NCBI GenBank assembly: GCA_032718475.1
Contig: JAUCBJ010008594.1
Location: 62,001 to 126,000 of the forward strand
From: Nemertoderma westbladi
Lineage: Eukaryota > Xenacoelomorpha > Nemertodermatida > Nemertodermatidae
DNA length: 64,000 nt
Reading direction: 5' to 3'
The position numbers and the translations under genes are program-made. The notes beneath the pieces were generated by a model. That model made no database searches. It was not told the DNA's origin and saw nothing but the letters and a program-made list of their open reading frames with translations. This document shows, piece after piece, positions 42,440 through 54,137 of this stretch. Numbering within the stretch: position 1 is the first letter of the stretch; every line of letters starts with the position of its first letter.

Positions 42440-44028
42440 CCTACAGAAAGATAAGATACAATTTGATACAGATGACATTTGAGATACAATTTTAATTTCC
42501 CTCCAATTTAGTTATCCTTTGTTACTAAAACCAATCAAACAACTCCAAATTTGTAATATTAACGTAAAATGGTCTATAGAGCTAACACAAGGGCTCGTGT
42601 TAGCTATATTTTTTTCATGTCCCTTCCCGGGCTCCGTACTGCCTCTCTGCCTCTGGGCTGGGTAAAATGTATGTTTTCGATTCCCGGGAATCAGAGTGGT
42701 ACCCGGAGACCAAAACATAGCCCGGAGAATCCAAAGATCAGTGACAAGTCTCTGTTTCAACTCTATTTATAATGGCTTCATATCACTGATAATACTAACG
42801 CCGTTAAGTAATGGTGATATATTCTATAATATAAAATTATTCTAAATTCGGCAAAATGCCGTACAGTTTTACCAATTATTATGCAGACCTATCAATCATC
42901 TTCAGATCTTTGCATTCAATTTTACCATCCATTCTTATTATCCAAACATTAAAATTCCCAATGCTGCCAATATTATGATACCGGGTTATCAAACTCTAAA
43001 ACCAATACGATAGTATAACTGGATAGATTAAATGGGCAACCTTATTGGTAGAATACATATAGCATTATTATCATTTTTCTGGCATAATTTGTTTTATAGC
43101 TAATGGTAATTATATATCCTCCTATCTTACTTATTAAATATTAATTTATTAATTAAAGTATTCTGAGATGGACTAATAACAACTGTTCAAATATTATTAG
43201 TATTTTTATTTTGCAATGAAAAAATATAAGTACTCTATAAAATACCGTTTTGGAAATTAATTAAATTACTATAATAATTGTTTACTCTAATATTTGATTT
43301 TATCAACATGTTGTGGACAATCTTTGTTGATATTTGTCTGTTGGGGTTCGTGTTTTTTACTTCTTTGATCTTGTAAGTTTGTATCCTACCTAATTATATA
43401 AACTTTATTTTACTGTGTAGTTTAAATCTACTTTATACAATTTATTGATTGAATCTTTCATTTCGCGCGGAGACGGGGGGGGGGGGGGGGGGGGGAGGTG
43501 GGACTGGACTCAAATCCCACCTTGGCGAATTAATATCCCGCCTCAATGTTCAAACCAAAACAATAAACTCAACACAATAGAACAGGCTACAGTTTTAATT
43601 TTGGGAGTAATCAGCTGTAATTTTCGTTTGGAGATGGATGAATTTTATGGCGTCCAGCCCCCCCCCCCCCCACTGTGTGACAGTATAAGATTTATTTTGA
43701 ACTGAAGTACGACAGTAGGTCTACGCACTGTTATTGACAGATTGTCGCAAAGAACCATCGTCAGTTATCATAGGCCTACAGCCCTTCGTAAAACTGAAAC
43801 GAGTGCTCTACCAGGGGGTCAAGCAATTTCACGAATAAAATTACATATAAAAAATAATAGTTATTTTTGTTTTCGATGACCTCGTCAAAAAGTAAACACC
43901 CTCTCTGGGAGTAGGCAGAAAAATTCAATACCTTAATAGTTCTTTAGCTAATTACTGCACCTACATCACCATATACAGTAGCTTTTTTATTAATATTATT
44001 TTCGTGGAATTAATTTTTTATATGAGCA
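42440..44028. other. No gene seen; spacer upstream of the P450 gene
   Basis: AT-rich spacer with G and C homopolymers (about 43477-43495 and 43661-43671). The stretch at about 43500-43640 (CACCTTGGCGAATTAATATC onward) recurs in inverted form at about 46226-46395, so the first P450 exon lies between two arms of an inverted repeat. The promoter of the P450 gene should be here, but no TATA box or other motif is convincing. Confidence 0.4.
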
Positions 44029-44228
44029 ATGTTTTTTGTTGTTATTTTGCTATTAATTGATACTTGTTTTTTACTTGTTAGCTGGTCTTGGAGGAAGCAA
44101 CGATTATTCTCAGAATTAGGGATCCCTGGCCCACGGCCTTTACCTTTGTTTGGGAATATCTTATCATATGGTAAAGGGATGCACGAATTCGATATGAAAT
44201 GCACTAAGAAATACGGCAAAACATTCGG
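44029..44228 (+). CDS. Cytochrome P450 (CYP3-type), exon 1
   Basis: First exon of a microsomal P450 monooxygenase: ATG 44029, residues 1-66, donor GTGAGT at 44229. A hydrophobic N-terminus (MFFVVILLLIDTCFLLVSW) is the ER membrane anchor, followed by the proline-rich hinge GIPGPRPLPLFGNIL typical of CYP2/CYP3 enzymes. GNILSYGKGMHEFDMKCTKKYGKTFG is close to the CYP3A pattern. The gene runs on the plus strand through eight exons to 54361, about 418 codons in all, with introns up to 3.4 kb. P450s use NADPH-P450 reductase and O2 to oxidise small lipophilic substrates; the substrate here is unknown. The last part, with the heme-binding Cys, is not in the window, and exon 8 has a stop. Confidence 0.9.
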
Positions 44229-44449
44229 GTGAGTTACCTAAACAATTTAGAAAGTGTTTATCCCTCCGAAAACGGTGTCTTTGTATTTTATATATAATAA
44301 CTATTTACATACTTGTGTGTAAAGTAGCACTTTACAGTGTGACGAGTGGCTTTGTTACACGAACGAACGTTAGTGAGTGAGTGAAAATAAAGCCACGAGG
44401 ATCAGAACACTGTAAAGTACTTTGCAACAAGGACGTATGTAGTTTTATT

Positions 44450-45650
44450 CAAAATTTTAACATTACGAAATGATTGTACATATACATTATAAGTGATAGA
44501 AACTGCACAAATTATATTAGTTACTGTATAAATAAATGTAAAAATTAATTACATAAATTATGTTATAAATAAGTTAGCTTATATTTATAGTTGCGTTTGG
44601 AGCCATGTTATAATAATATAGCTAGACCCTACTGGTTAAATAGCTATTGGTGTCTAGTGCTGGTCTTTTTATTAACTCCAGAAAGACCAAATTTTTGACC
44701 GTTAACTTTGAAAGTCCTCAGCAAGTCTCTGATTGGATGAGCATAAGCTCAAAGGATGGTATGGTGAGGACCTTCAAATACGTAAGGGAAAGGTTTGGGC
44801 AACCTTGAGTAGGCTTTCCAGGATTTGGAAGTAACCGAGAATTAATCGGAAACTTAAGGTCCGATTATTTAGAGCAGCAGTAGTTCCAGTACTCCTCTAT
44901 GGGAGTCCATGCTGGGCTCTAACTGCTGAGGACACCAAATCTCTGGATGGCACATTCACAAGAATGATACGTCGGGTTCATTGTGTCAAGTACAATGCAC
45001 ACATCTCCAACCAGACACTATATAACATTGGAGGTGTCTCATTGGTTCCCCCAAGCTTGACACTAGAACAAAATCGCCTCCGCTTTGCAGGACATTGCTT
45101 TCGCCGTGATGACCAGCCAGTGCATAATCTTGTACTTTGGCAGCCTCATGGAGTGAATAAGCATGGTGGACAGCCCATGACTTTCTTGAGATGCATCTTA
45201 AAGGACACTGGCCTTGAAGATGCGGATGATCTAGCAAATGTCATGGGTGATAGGGAGTTATGGCGGCGCAATTTTGTCGACAAGCCGGCACAGCATTCTT
45301 AAAAATGCAGCTGCAATGCAGCATACCGATCCTAGTAGTAGTAGTAGTGAATAGCTATACCCCGCCTACCGGTACGTAAATGCAGTAGGACTATCTGGCT
45401 GTCAGGCAAATTTCCACCTATTGTTTACGTGGTATCCAATGACGGCGTTAGTAATGTCCCCTTAGTGCACATTACTTATCGTCGCCATGGGTTACCATGT
45501 AAATAATAACACCAAATACAATACTAAATGTACAGGCCAATACAATGCTGTAATGTCCTCTAAAGTTGTAAAGTGCTAAATAACAACTCGATGTTAATAC
45601 TAACGGCGTTGAGTCATGTTACAATTTTGGAATAAATTGGTACGAAATGA
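44450..45650 (-). repeat. Dispersed repeat in P450 intron 1, inverted copy of 180-679
   Basis: The sequence to the left of 44647 and to the right of 45350 matches the reverse complement of the repeat at the window start. Shared words include GGAGCCATG..ATAATAATATAG, GTAATGTCCCCTTAGTG and CAATTTTGGAATAA. It is split by a LINE. No coding capacity is seen. Confidence 0.6.
44648..45349 (+). mobile_element. RTE-like LINE fragment in P450 intron 1
   Basis: A 702-bp 5'-truncated copy of the LINE family at 38822-41075, here in sense with the P450. It holds the C-terminal reverse-transcriptase region (SLDGTFTRMIRRVHCVKYN, RFAGHCFRRDDQPVHNL) and ends with a (TAG)n tail. AATAGCTAT at 44639-44647 and 45350-45358 is a 9-bp target duplication inside the older repeat. 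It lacks the 248-bp insertion seen in the other copy, so it shows the uninterrupted LINE sequence there. Confidence 0.8.
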
Positions 45651-46944
45651 AAATTACATGGTTTAACACTGAAGCATTTTTCTCATAAAAGTTGCTAAAC
45701 GGAATATTTGGAATACATTGTCACACGTTTTAACCCTTTTTTCCCTAGTCCGATTCGACTTGTAGTCAAAGTAAAAAAAGTATTACATGTGTCAATACCT
45801 TTAACAAGTAGCTTTGGAACTTCTGAACCCCTGTTCCAAATTCATGATTCGTTTTGAAGCACGTTGCGTGGAAGCACGTTACACATGGTAGATTTACAGT
45901 ACCGGTAGAGCTAAAATGGTGGTGCGCTTGAACCGCAACTGCCACAAACATTATATTTATGCATTACAAAACATGCTGTCTATATTATCAAGTTGTCAGT
46001 TATTATTAATCAGCAGAACAATGTAGTCCATGAACTGCCAAAGTTTCTAAAATCAATCTGTTTACAATCTTCCAAATAGAGAATGTGTGTGTGCAGGATT
46101 CTTGCTTTTGGAGCATGGTGGTGCTTTCTTTTTGAATTTTTTTTTTCAAATACAACTTATTACAACGTTTTAATTTCATGGCCCTTTCTATCCATCATCC
46201 CTCTCCAGGGGTGATTCGACGCAAATAGCAGCTGATTACTCTGTAATCTTAAATTGTAAACTGTTCTATTGTGTTTAGTTTATTGTTTTGGTTAAAATAA
46301 CGTGCCACTGTAACCGGCTCCTTTCCCTAAATTGAGAATGAGAATTTATCATTGAGGCGGGATATTAATTCGCCAAGGCGGGTTTTGCCTCCACTTTTCC
46401 CCCTTTTCTCAGTTGTCTAAAGTTCTTATTGACACTAAATACTGAGATGAAGTCGAAAAAACTAAACACCTACCAACGACTGCTTACTAAAGTATCAGGG
46501 AGGAAGATTGGGGCTGGAATAATTATTGTTCATGGCAGGAATATCCAATGTGAACTAGTGAACTCTCTAAAGCAACTCTAATTCGATATATATTGTGGAA
46601 TATTAAATTTCTGTGAATCTAAAATAATTTGAATTGAATTACTTTGTTGCGATTTTGTAACTTATGTTGATTATTTTTGTTGTGACTGAATATAATTAAT
46701 AATTAGTAGTAATTATAATTAATACTAGATTATTACTCTTAGCATTACAATCATTTAGATTTGTTGAAGTCCGTGTGGGGTGGGTTACCTACCTGGGATT
46801 TAGAACAACACAATAAATCGATGGGTCAAACGTTCGACTCACGCCTAATTCCTCTCGCCTTATGCCGCCAATGTCATATTTGTTTACTGTTTTTTGTTAT
46901 GCTATGAAACAACAAAAAAGCTAAGCAAAGCATACATTAGACCG
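45651..46944. other. P450 intron 1, middle part
   Basis: Intronic sequence without supported coding. It contains one arm (about 46226-46395) of the inverted repeat whose partner is at about 43500-43640. Otherwise I see only AT-rich DNA. Confidence 0.4.
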
Positions 46945-47240
46945 AAGCTGGAAGCGACCCAAGGGCTCCTCTTTCGATAGCTGCTACCCGAAGCGCCGAA
47001 GGTAGGGGTGGGCGCTACTCCCTTACCAAGATATGCTCCCAGTTATTTAACTGGTACTCAACAAGGAGGAACACGAGTGGGGCCTTTGTCCAGCAAAAGC
47101 TGCAAGCCATCTCAGCGAACAATTATAATTATACTATGGCTAGTTATATATTGGCTTCCGACACACACGCACAGACTTTTGGAAAACGGCCATAGTATAA
47201 TTATAACAGTTCGCTGATGGCTCGCAGTTTTGACTCGCCC
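46945..47240 (-). repeat. SINE body (same family as 37919-38345), split by a MITE
   Basis: GGGCTCCTCTTTCGATAGCT, TAGGGGTGGGCGCTACTCC and AACTGGTACTCA are reverse-complement matches to the SINE body at 38190-38330. The head is degraded beyond recognition near 47222-47240. A short inverted-repeat element (47106-47221) lies within it. Confidence 0.55.
47106..47221. mobile_element. 116-bp MITE-like inverted-repeat element
   Basis: The two ends, each about 33 bp, are near-perfect inverted copies (GCCATC(T)CAGCGAAC then ATTATAATTATACTATGGC). The 50-bp centre is unrelated. The whole could fold into a long hairpin. No target duplication is clear. The superfamily is not determined. Confidence 0.65.
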
Positions 47241-47672
47241 CAATGAAACAACAAGGAAATCGTAAAACCAAACAAGCATATTGATGAATAAGCCTAATGT
47301 ACAGTATAACTTCTCACCGTATTCATAAAAAATGTGGATGCGAATTGATTAAATTTACAACGTGATTATTTTGTTATCCACACAATTCATTCCTCGAGGG
47401 TTTTACACTTTAAGTGAAACATAAATAGTGGTTTTCGCCCAGTAAATCCTTCATGCTTTTGTAAAATTTGTTGTCAACTTCCAATTTAGACTGCTTAGAG
47501 CTCGATTGGTCTAATAGAAACAAATTATTGAATATTTCACCCAAAATATTTCCTTGTTGTAACACATTTTAGGAATGTTATCGTGTGGTTTTGTTTTATG
47601 TCTAGTTATTTCGGAATTTTCGATTAAATGTTTCTCGGTTTTATATTATTATTTCCATTGTGATCGTTTCAG

Positions 47673-47769
47673 GATATACGAAGGCGCTTTCAGCATGTTG
47701 GTTACTTCGGATCCGGAGTTAATTAAGGCCATTTGTATCAAAGAATTCTCTAAATTTACTAACCGACGG
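47673..47769 (+). CDS. Cytochrome P450 (CYP3-type), exon 2
   Basis: Acceptor TTTCAG ends at 47672 and donor GTGAGT starts at 47770. It encodes residues 67-99 (IYEGAFSMLVTSDPELIKA, then FTNRR), matching the beta1-helix B region of CYP3 enzymes. The phase joins exon 1 (GG|G) and leaves phase 0. A near-copy of the acceptor region is not seen. Intron 1 is about 3.4 kb. Confidence 0.9.
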
Positions 47770-48105
47770 GTGAGTTGGTGTACGGCTACCGGTGCGGTAG
47801 GCCTACTCGCGGTAGACCCACCCCAACTCATACACTGTAGGTCCTTGTCGGCTAACGAAAGTTATTGGCAACATTCTGGGATAATATGGAATACCATATT
47901 TAATTAATTATTTATTTAGTTAACCCGGCATATTATAATTAATCTTATAAATATTATTATATTAAATATTTATCTTATATAATATTTATACAAACTATTT
48001 CATAAATTGATTTTTTTTCAAATCCGATTTCAAATTCGTCCATTATATAAAATTTATGTTTGTTAAAAATTTCGTTATGTTATGGAATTACTTTCATTAT
48101 TGTAG

Positions 48106-48222
48106 CGCTTCGAGGATGGAGACACTCGTTTACAAAGCATGATAACTCGGGCTCAGGATGAACAATGGCACCGTTTGAGAACAACGTTAACACCAATTAT
48201 GAGTGGAAATAAACTAAAACAG
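48106..48222 (+). CDS. Cytochrome P450 (CYP3-type), exon 3
   Basis: Acceptor ATTGTAG ends at 48105 and a GT follows at 48223. It encodes residues 100-138. The helix C motif is clear (DEQWHRLRTTLTPIMSGNKLKQ-like), including the W-x-x-x-R that contacts the heme propionate in this family. Directly after the exon the last 14 coding bases and the donor are duplicated (about 48235-48262), giving a second possible donor. Confidence 0.88.
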
Positions 48223-48262
48223 GTCGGTAGTTGTTGGAATAAACTGAAACAGGTCGCTAGTT

Positions 48263-50345
48263 GGAATTGATATCTAACCTCAATGTTATTTTATATATTA
48301 AGGGGAAGTAACAGGTTTTATACACTGACACGTTAATCTAACCAAAACAATAAACAAATTCAATAGAAGAAGTTACAGTTTTATTTTCAGGAGTGATTCT
48401 CTCCCCCTATCTGCCGATTATGTTGCGATATATGGCGTTGTGTGTAAAATAACCCTTTATACAGTATAGAACAGATTAGATAAGGTGTATTAATGTGCAA
48501 CCGTAATACTGTATAATTAGAGAGGGTAAGTAAAATACACACGTTCGTTTATATTCAGCCGATTTTATACAGTATGTAGCCTCAATTACGTAAAGTTTAC
48601 AATAAAACCCAAGTATATTAATTTGCGGTGGCAAACTTCTATAAAACAAAATATGAATTTGCCGTTTCCGAATATCTATCGAATCCAATATATTTGTGCT
48701 AATTTAATTTACATTTCTCTATAAATCAATGTTTGTGCTAAATTAACGTCTCAATTGTGCTTTTAATAATCGCCAAATTAAGTTAAGGCCATTATGTGCT
48801 TCTGCCCACTGGTTGGTCGAAAACCCAGCTGAGAGAACTCTGGATTTCGCCTGATCATGTGAGCAGATTTAGACATTGCGTCATTCTTACAGTTTTAGCT
48901 GTAGCCATCTTAAATCTTTGTTATTTGCACTTCCGTTTTGATTGTAATTTGCTGCTTTCTTCTGTAACTTCGTGACTTTGATGAAATGATTACTGCTTGA
49001 TCAGACTCTTGATTTATATTTCTTATTGTTAATAATAATTCGCTGCAATGTAGTAAATCTAAATCAACGATTTTTTCTTCGACTGTCTGACTGTCTGACT
49101 GTCTGACTGTGTTTTACTATGGCTAGCTTGTCTGACTGTCTTGCCATGTTTTACACCGTTACGGTAACCACCCGTTTTAGCATGCTGGGGGCCGCCAAAT
49201 AAATAAATAAACTATAAATATAAATATAAATAACTATAAATATAAATAGTGAGCCCGCTATGCGGGCTCACTATTCGGAAGCGACGGAAGGAAGGTTGGA
49301 GGATCCAATGCACGACACTACCGGAGGGACTGGCTGACTGGTGGTTGCGGTCGGGCTGATTTAAATTGAAGATCGGGGGTCGGTCGCCATTAAGGCTGTA
49401 AGGGGGAAGGTAACCTAGATTTTGTGTCTCTGTCTGCTGATTAGTTAGGCGGAAATATCATATTGATTTGGGGTAATCTTATCCGATTACGCTAGTGCTA
49501 CGCTAATGCTATGCTAAATGTGGCTAATGCTACGCTAACGCTATTTGTTATTGTTGCACTTATTGTTATTGTTATTGTATTGTTCCGAAATGCTTGATTC
49601 TATTGTAATGTTTTAGATAGGCGCTATTTGATTGTTTTCTATTTCTAAATTTATGCTTGTTAAATTGCTGTTACCGGTAGGTCAAATAACACGGTCTTTA
49701 GGCTGTCTCTAGTGTAACCCAGTAGCGTAACTAGTTAGTGTTACAAATTCTGGAATACCTAGTAATTAGTTCGCAACTCCGTACGTTTGAGAAATTGTAG
49801 TTTATGCTAGTATTTAGAACAAAATAAGGATTTCGTACGCTGCATAGCGGAGAATAGTTTGGTTATTTACGCTTAGGAAATATCTTGGACTAATCTAGGC
49901 TAGGCGGTTATCCTAAAATAGTGGGTTCGCAAGTTTACAGTAGTCGCAACGCAAGCGTAGCTAAGCAGTAATATTGCTGATTACAGTCAGCGCTAAGATT
50001 ATCAGAATCAAATAAATGATTTTCGCCTTTATTCGCAACATTAAATATTCTCACATTCAACTTTTGTCCGCCTGACGAACTGCTTTCTTTCTCTGTGAAG
50101 GGTGAACGATAGAGTGTCAAATCACCTACACTCGTATTAAGTAGCTTGGGAAGCCAAATCAGGTTTATTGTTTTGGTTATTTCTGTTTCGGCTTGTGCTT
50201 AGGGCAATTAGCTTGGTATGTTATAGTTTGATTAAACCCTTTGTTTCATTCGAAAATAAAAATCTTATCAAAAGAAAGGATCCCCTTTGAGATTTCTAAC
50301 AGTAATCGGATCTCTTTCGGGGGCTTTTAACAGATTACTTTGTAG
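48263..50345. other. P450 intron 3; no gene seen
   Basis: The intron carries a third copy of the CCAAAACAATAAAC..CAATAGAA repeat (about 48340-48390), an octamer array CTGACTGT x5 (49083-49118), AT-rich ATAAATAT runs and a hairpin at 49245-49275. Short GCTAATGCTACGCTAA repeats lie at about 49490-49545. No other coding sequence is supported. Confidence 0.4.
49245..49275. repeat. Perfect 14-bp inverted repeat
   Basis: AATAGTGAGCCCGC, then TAT, then the exact reverse complement. On RNA this would be a stable GC-rich stem with a 3-base loop. It follows a run of ATAAAT repeats. It may be the tip of a palindromic repeat family. Confidence 0.7.
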
Positions 50346-50583
50346 ATGATTTCTTTGGTGGACCATTGCGCCGTCAATCTCAACACAATTATCGCCAAGG
50401 CAGCTGCTACGGGGGAGGCGGTCGAGCTAAAAGATTTATTTGGTGGATTCAGTATCAACGTTATTGCGGAATGCGGATTTAGCGTTAGAGTTGACTCTTC
50501 AGGGGACAAGAATGACCCATTTCTCTACCACGTTAAGAAGGCTTTTCTCACCAACTTTTTCAAACCCATGATCCTTCTTATCC
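50346..50583 (+). CDS. Cytochrome P450 (CYP3-type), exon 4
   Basis: Acceptor TTTGTAG ends at 50345 and donor GTGAGT starts at 50584. It encodes residues 139-217, covering helices D to F: KDLFGGFSINVIAECGFSVRV corresponds to the helix E segment (DVFGAYSMDVI in CYP3A). The exon ends in phase 1. Confidence 0.9.
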
Positions 50584-50819
50584 GTGAGTTGAATTGTTTT
50601 ATAGCAACAGTACTATAATAGGACGGACATATTTTTAGTTTATTTAGTTACTATTTGGGGTGAGGGTGAGCTACGACGTCTGTGAGCCTCTAGCTGACAT
50701 TCCGTTTTTAGTTCCGGTCAAACCGGCATTGTCCGCTTGTTTGTCCGTCAGTCAGTCCGTCCGTCCGTCTGCCCTAATGTTTGAATCCTCTCCTTATATT
50801 AATTTGTTTAATGTTTCAG

Positions 50820-50959
50820 TGATGTTCCCAAATGCCTGTCCTCCCATATTATCGAAGCTTAAGATATTTTCAATTTTACCGAAAAACTCAAAAGAATTCT
50901 TCAGTAACTTAATTAACGACATTCTTAGTAAAAGGGAAACTTCTAAAGATTATATCGGG
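50820..50959 (+). CDS. Cytochrome P450 (CYP3-type), exon 5
   Basis: Acceptor TTTCAG ends at 50819 and donor GTGAGA starts at 50960. It encodes residues 218-264 (MFPNACPPILSKLKIFSILP, then FFSNLINDILSKRE). This is the hydrophobic F-G loop and helix G, which in CYP3 enzymes form substrate access and membrane contact. The junction codon is C|TG. Confidence 0.85.
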
Positions 50960-51796
50960 GTGAGAAACCATTATCTATTGTACTTGTATGTGTGTATATT
51001 ATAGGCCTTCTTAAACTGTAGGTTGTGGGTGATGATGTAACGCTTGGGGTGGCTGAGAATTCACTGTTGCCACAAGCACTCTCTGAGCCAACTCCACGAA
51101 CATTTATGTTTTAGAAGCACCTGAAAAACAACCGTTTAATTAAGCACATTTTCAGACTGAATCTACAGTATCTGCTTTATAAGTAATATATTAATTATTG
51201 ATTTATTATTATGTAAAAAAATGTAGTTTGTCCCTTGTTGTACGGTGTAATTTAGTTTACACCTTCCGTTGATATTTCACATTGATAGCAGTATAAAAGC
51301 AATAATAGTAAGGTTTAATCAGTTAGAACTTCAATTGCTGTTTCTGGCTGTAAGAGGTATGGGTTCGATAGACGAAAGGGGGCACTGGGGAGTTTTTGCT
51401 TTTAAAGGGACTATCTAGAGGGCTACTCTCTTAAAAGGTAGCTAGCTAAATGAGTACCCGTTTCCTCCGGGGAGTATAGTTCTGGGGGGACCGCACTGTA
51501 AATAAGTCGTCGGACTTTGCGCGTTGTCCATGGCTCACCGAATAAACTTTAAGTAATTGTTATAATTAAGTTTCAAACTTGAATCCATCCATATCACGGT
51601 TGATTATTTTGTATAATAATACATGTACTGAAATGTGACACTTTGTAATATAATGTATTATACCGATAGTCCTAAATATAGGCCTAAATATATGACGTTC
51701 TATAATGGATTAGTTTACAGAAAGTGCGGATGAAGTGAACCAAATTTACAGAATGTTGGCATATAATGGAAAGTCTTATAATTATTATTTCTGTAG

Positions 51797-51923
51797 AGAG
51801 TTGATTTTATGCAAACAATGCTGAATTCCTATGATAAGATTCAACCAGGTCACTCGGCTCTCAATAAGGTAGGGATGTCTCTGGATGAGGTATTCGCCCA
51901 AGGTCTACTATTCTTTATTGCAG
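51797..51923 (+). CDS. Cytochrome P450 (CYP3-type), exon 6
   Basis: Acceptor TTTCTGTAG ends at 51796 and donor GTGGGT starts at 51924. It encodes residues 265-306: RVDFMQTMLNSYDK (CYP3A has RVDFLQLM) and then FAQGLLFFIAG, the first half of the oxygen-activating I-helix motif. It ends in phase 1 within the AG-Y-E-T-T block. Confidence 0.9.
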
Positions 51924-53526
51924 GTGGGTAGGTAGACCGAGGGGCATCGGGAATATCGAGCGGGAACTTTATTTCATTTATTTAGTTATTTAATAGCCAG
52001 AACATTAACCCTATTTATCCCGGGTTATGGGGGGGGGGGGGGTGAGGGTGGGGGGGGGGGGGGGGGGATTTTGTAATTTATCTGTATTTTTAGTCAGATT
52101 TGATTGGAAAACCGAGATTTCGTGACTTTTCCTAAAGTTTAATGGGCTATCTAACAGCGCAAACGCCAATTATATGGCTATGTTTTTCGTGCTGTGGTCC
52201 CATTCTGGTCCTATCTCACATATATTTCGTGCTAAAATAAACGAAATAAACAAGTTAGTGCAAGTATGATAATGTAAAAATGTAAAATGTAAAAAAAAAA
52301 AAAAAAATGTAAAAAACGAAATCAAACTTATTTTTTTGCCTTATGGGTTTTCTGTGATGCTAATCACGAATATGACACTAAATATATCGTCATATAATTG
52401 ATTATGGCATTTTCCGGATATGTGTCAATGCGTCACGAAAAATACAAGTAGCAGAAATTTGAATAATCATAAATCATTACCGAACCAACCTAATTTTATG
52501 TCCTTGTGGGTTTTCTGTATACAGTAGCTGATATAACACTCAAATCATAATGTTATCTGAATCATAATGTTATTTTTGACTATGTCGCAATGTAGCACGA
52601 AAAATACAAGAAGCAGCAATTGTTAATAAATTTGATGCTATCAAAAGATCAAAGATCTTGAACAATTTCCATCGTGATCAGCGATCTCGAAAGGCCCTAT
52701 AGCTTCAGAATTATCAAACCAAATTTAATCTGTGTCGGTTTGATACGTTATGCTAAAACTTGTATTTTACGTCTTGCCACACCACATTCACCTAAAACGA
52801 TTGTTGCGATTCCATGAAAGATTTTTTACGAGTTGAATCGTATTCAGCGACCTTTAAAGCCAGTGTGGCCTCAGAATTACACAAACAAAGGCAAAATTTA
52901 ACAGTTTAAAATTTTTCTACATTTTCTTTTCACTCTAGGGAACCAAAATGGCCCTAAAAAATGATGTTTGCACTACCAGAAATATTATTAGGTAGTTTCA
53001 TCGAAATCAGCGACCTCGAAACTCGTATATATTCAGAATTAACCAACCAAACACAACATTTTTAGTTTGGTATTTTTTCTACTTGTACTTTTCGTCCTGA
53101 GGGACCAGAAAAACACCAAAAAGTATGGTTAGAATGCCAGAAAATATTTTAAAGAAGTTATCGTGATCAGATACCTCGATAACCCTTATACTTTCATTAT
53201 TGTAATTTTTCAGCCAAGGTCTAAAAAAAATATAAAATGACCCCCCCCCCCCCTTGTCCACTACGTAGTAAAAATGAAAATAGCCCTGTTAAAATCAATG
53301 TTTTGTTATACAGTAGACAGCGCAATTAGTATTTACTGACATTCGGGTTGTTATGTTTGACTGCAGTTTAGGTTTGTTTGAAATGAAACGCAATGCATCT
53401 TTATTTACGTTTGTATATTTCCTTTAATACGAACCTACATATAAGCTGCAGTCAATTTTATTTAAATACATCAAAATGACTTGGAGGTTAATTTTTCAGA
53501 ACAATAATTTTTTTCCGTCTTTTAAG
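51924..53526. other. P450 intron 6; diverged ~150-bp repeats
   Basis: The intron has G runs (about 52029-52069). About four diverged units of roughly 150 bp lie between 52671 and 53225, each with AGCGA.CTCGAAA..CC, TTCAGAATTA and ACCAAACA words. A C run is at about 53239-53252. There is no coding sequence. Confidence 0.5.
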
Positions 53527-53639
53527 GTTATGAAACGACATCGAACACTTTAAGTTGGTGCTGCTACAATTTGGCTCTGAACCCTGATATTCAAGCTGCA
53601 GTCATAAATGAATTGGACGAACTAATTGACAATGATGTT
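53527..53639 (+). CDS. Cytochrome P450 (CYP3-type), exon 7
   Basis: Acceptor TTTTAAG ends at 53526 and donor GTAAGT starts at 53640. It encodes residues 307-344 and completes the I-helix motif (A)GYETTSNTLSW. The acidic-Thr pair (E-T-T) that activates oxygen is intact. ALNPDIQAAVINELDELI is the helix J region. It ends in phase 0. Confidence 0.9.
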
Positions 53640-54137
53640 GTAAGTAGTGGATATAACTGGATAGATTGTGGTTTATGTCGAACATCGCCTTTCACTAACT
53701 TTTATCTTGTTATTGATTTGTTTTAAAGTACTCGATTCTGTGTCATTGTTTATGTTTATATAACTATACAGTGTAATAAATAACAATAAGGCAATACATT
53801 TAATTGTGATGGGGCACTTGTGATTGGGAAATTGTGATTTAGCTAACAAAATTTATATTTTTAAATATATACATTAATAATTCATAATTGAAGAAAATAA
53901 AAGCAATAGGCCTACATTTAATCAATAGCAAATAAAAAAGTTTATGAAACTCGTTTAACACTATTATTCTGTCTTTAATGCTAAAATTATTAAATATAAG
54001 CGTTGTGTAACTTCTATACAGTAAGTAGCTTATAGTAGCATCTTCCATGTGTCCCAGTTGGAGGGACCGGCCATGGAGGGAGGCCCCATCAGTTGTATTA
54101 TATTTTATTTATTTACATAATTTGCTATATATTGTAG

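Noticed and set aside
41884-42489. Minus-strand proteins of 181-201 residues with 11-residue repeats
   Set aside because: Direct consequence of a 33-bp tandem repeat; two frames are equally open.
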